Made by a program: the position numbers and the translations under genes. A model generated the notes under the pieces. The model searched no databases, was not told where the DNA came from, and saw nothing but the letters and a program-made list of their open reading frames with translations. This document shows, piece after piece, positions 63,963-64,000 of a stretch of 64,000 bases of DNA (position 1 is its first letter; each line of letters begins with the position of its first letter). Source of the stretch: Podospora pseudocomata (Eukaryota > Ascomycota > Sordariomycetes > Sordariales > Podosporaceae). The stretch spans positions 3,534,001 through 3,598,000 of the forward strand of contig NC_085891.1 in NCBI RefSeq assembly GCF_035222375.1. The letters run 5' to 3'.

Positions 63963-64000
63963 ATGGCTGTTGAGCAAGTGGAAGAGCCGCTGTGTAAAGC
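63963..64000 (+). CDS. Possible start of a gene cut by the window end
   Basis: ATG in good context (CATCATCATGGCT) begins MAVEQVEEPLCKA and runs off the edge. The pyrimidine-rich leader supports a real start, but 12 codons are too few to identify it. Confidence 0.4.
   Translation, partial: MAVEQVEEPLCK

Noticed and set aside
34000-64000. Possible secondary-metabolite cluster
   Set aside because: No polyketide synthase, peptide synthetase, terpene synthase or pathway regulator; the genes are mostly unrelated housekeeping functions.

Overview
The window looks like a filamentous ascomycete chromosome. The evidence is short introns (50-90 nt, GT...AG, CTGAC/CTAAC branch points), fungal gene families, and AT-rich tracts created by C-to-T / G-to-A decay typical of repeat-induced point mutation (RIP). 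All readings were made by eye; no homology search was run.

Positions 1-33,925 are a nested transposon block with no host gene I can support. Its oldest layer is RIP-mutated Ty3/gypsy chromovirus DNA (4350-5720, 11551-15459, 21715-26030). Ten pogo/Fot-type DNA transposons or fragments lie in or against AT-rich DNA, mostly with TA target duplications. Every visible transposase is deleted, frameshifted or truncated. Their terminal repeats carry an unusual tandem sub-repeat: a constant half, and a half that differs between elements. Four solo LTRs with perfect 5-bp duplications are scattered through the block, one of them inside RIP-mutated DNA. A relatively unmutated chromovirus sits at 26642-33473. 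It has gag, a canonical -1 frameshift site with a hairpin, a pol with two Trp-to-stop changes, a likely self-priming site, an antisense tRNA-like segment, and an antisense ORF for a Zn2Cys6/coiled-coil protein. Related LTRs carry different clusters of short palindromes at the same place upstream of the TATA box, so an element-encoded regulator is a testable idea.

From about 33.93 kb the composition changes abruptly to ordinary gene-bearing DNA. In order: a frameshifted hypothetical gene; a seven-helix rhodopsin-like protein; a secreted RlpA-like barrel protein (-); RAD5 (-), divergent from an NDUFAF6-like gene; a 3.5-kb gene-poor gap with a minisatellite and an inverted repeat; an LDB19/ART1-type arrestin; a GTPBP1-like GTPase convergent with LSM3 (-); GPI12/PIG-L (-), divergent from a small membrane protein; a secreted polysaccharide deacetylase; an alpha/beta hydrolase (-); a MOSC protein; a broken leucine-rich/F-box-like gene (-); and the first codons of a gene running off the right edge. 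These are mostly unrelated housekeeping genes, with no sign of a metabolic cluster.
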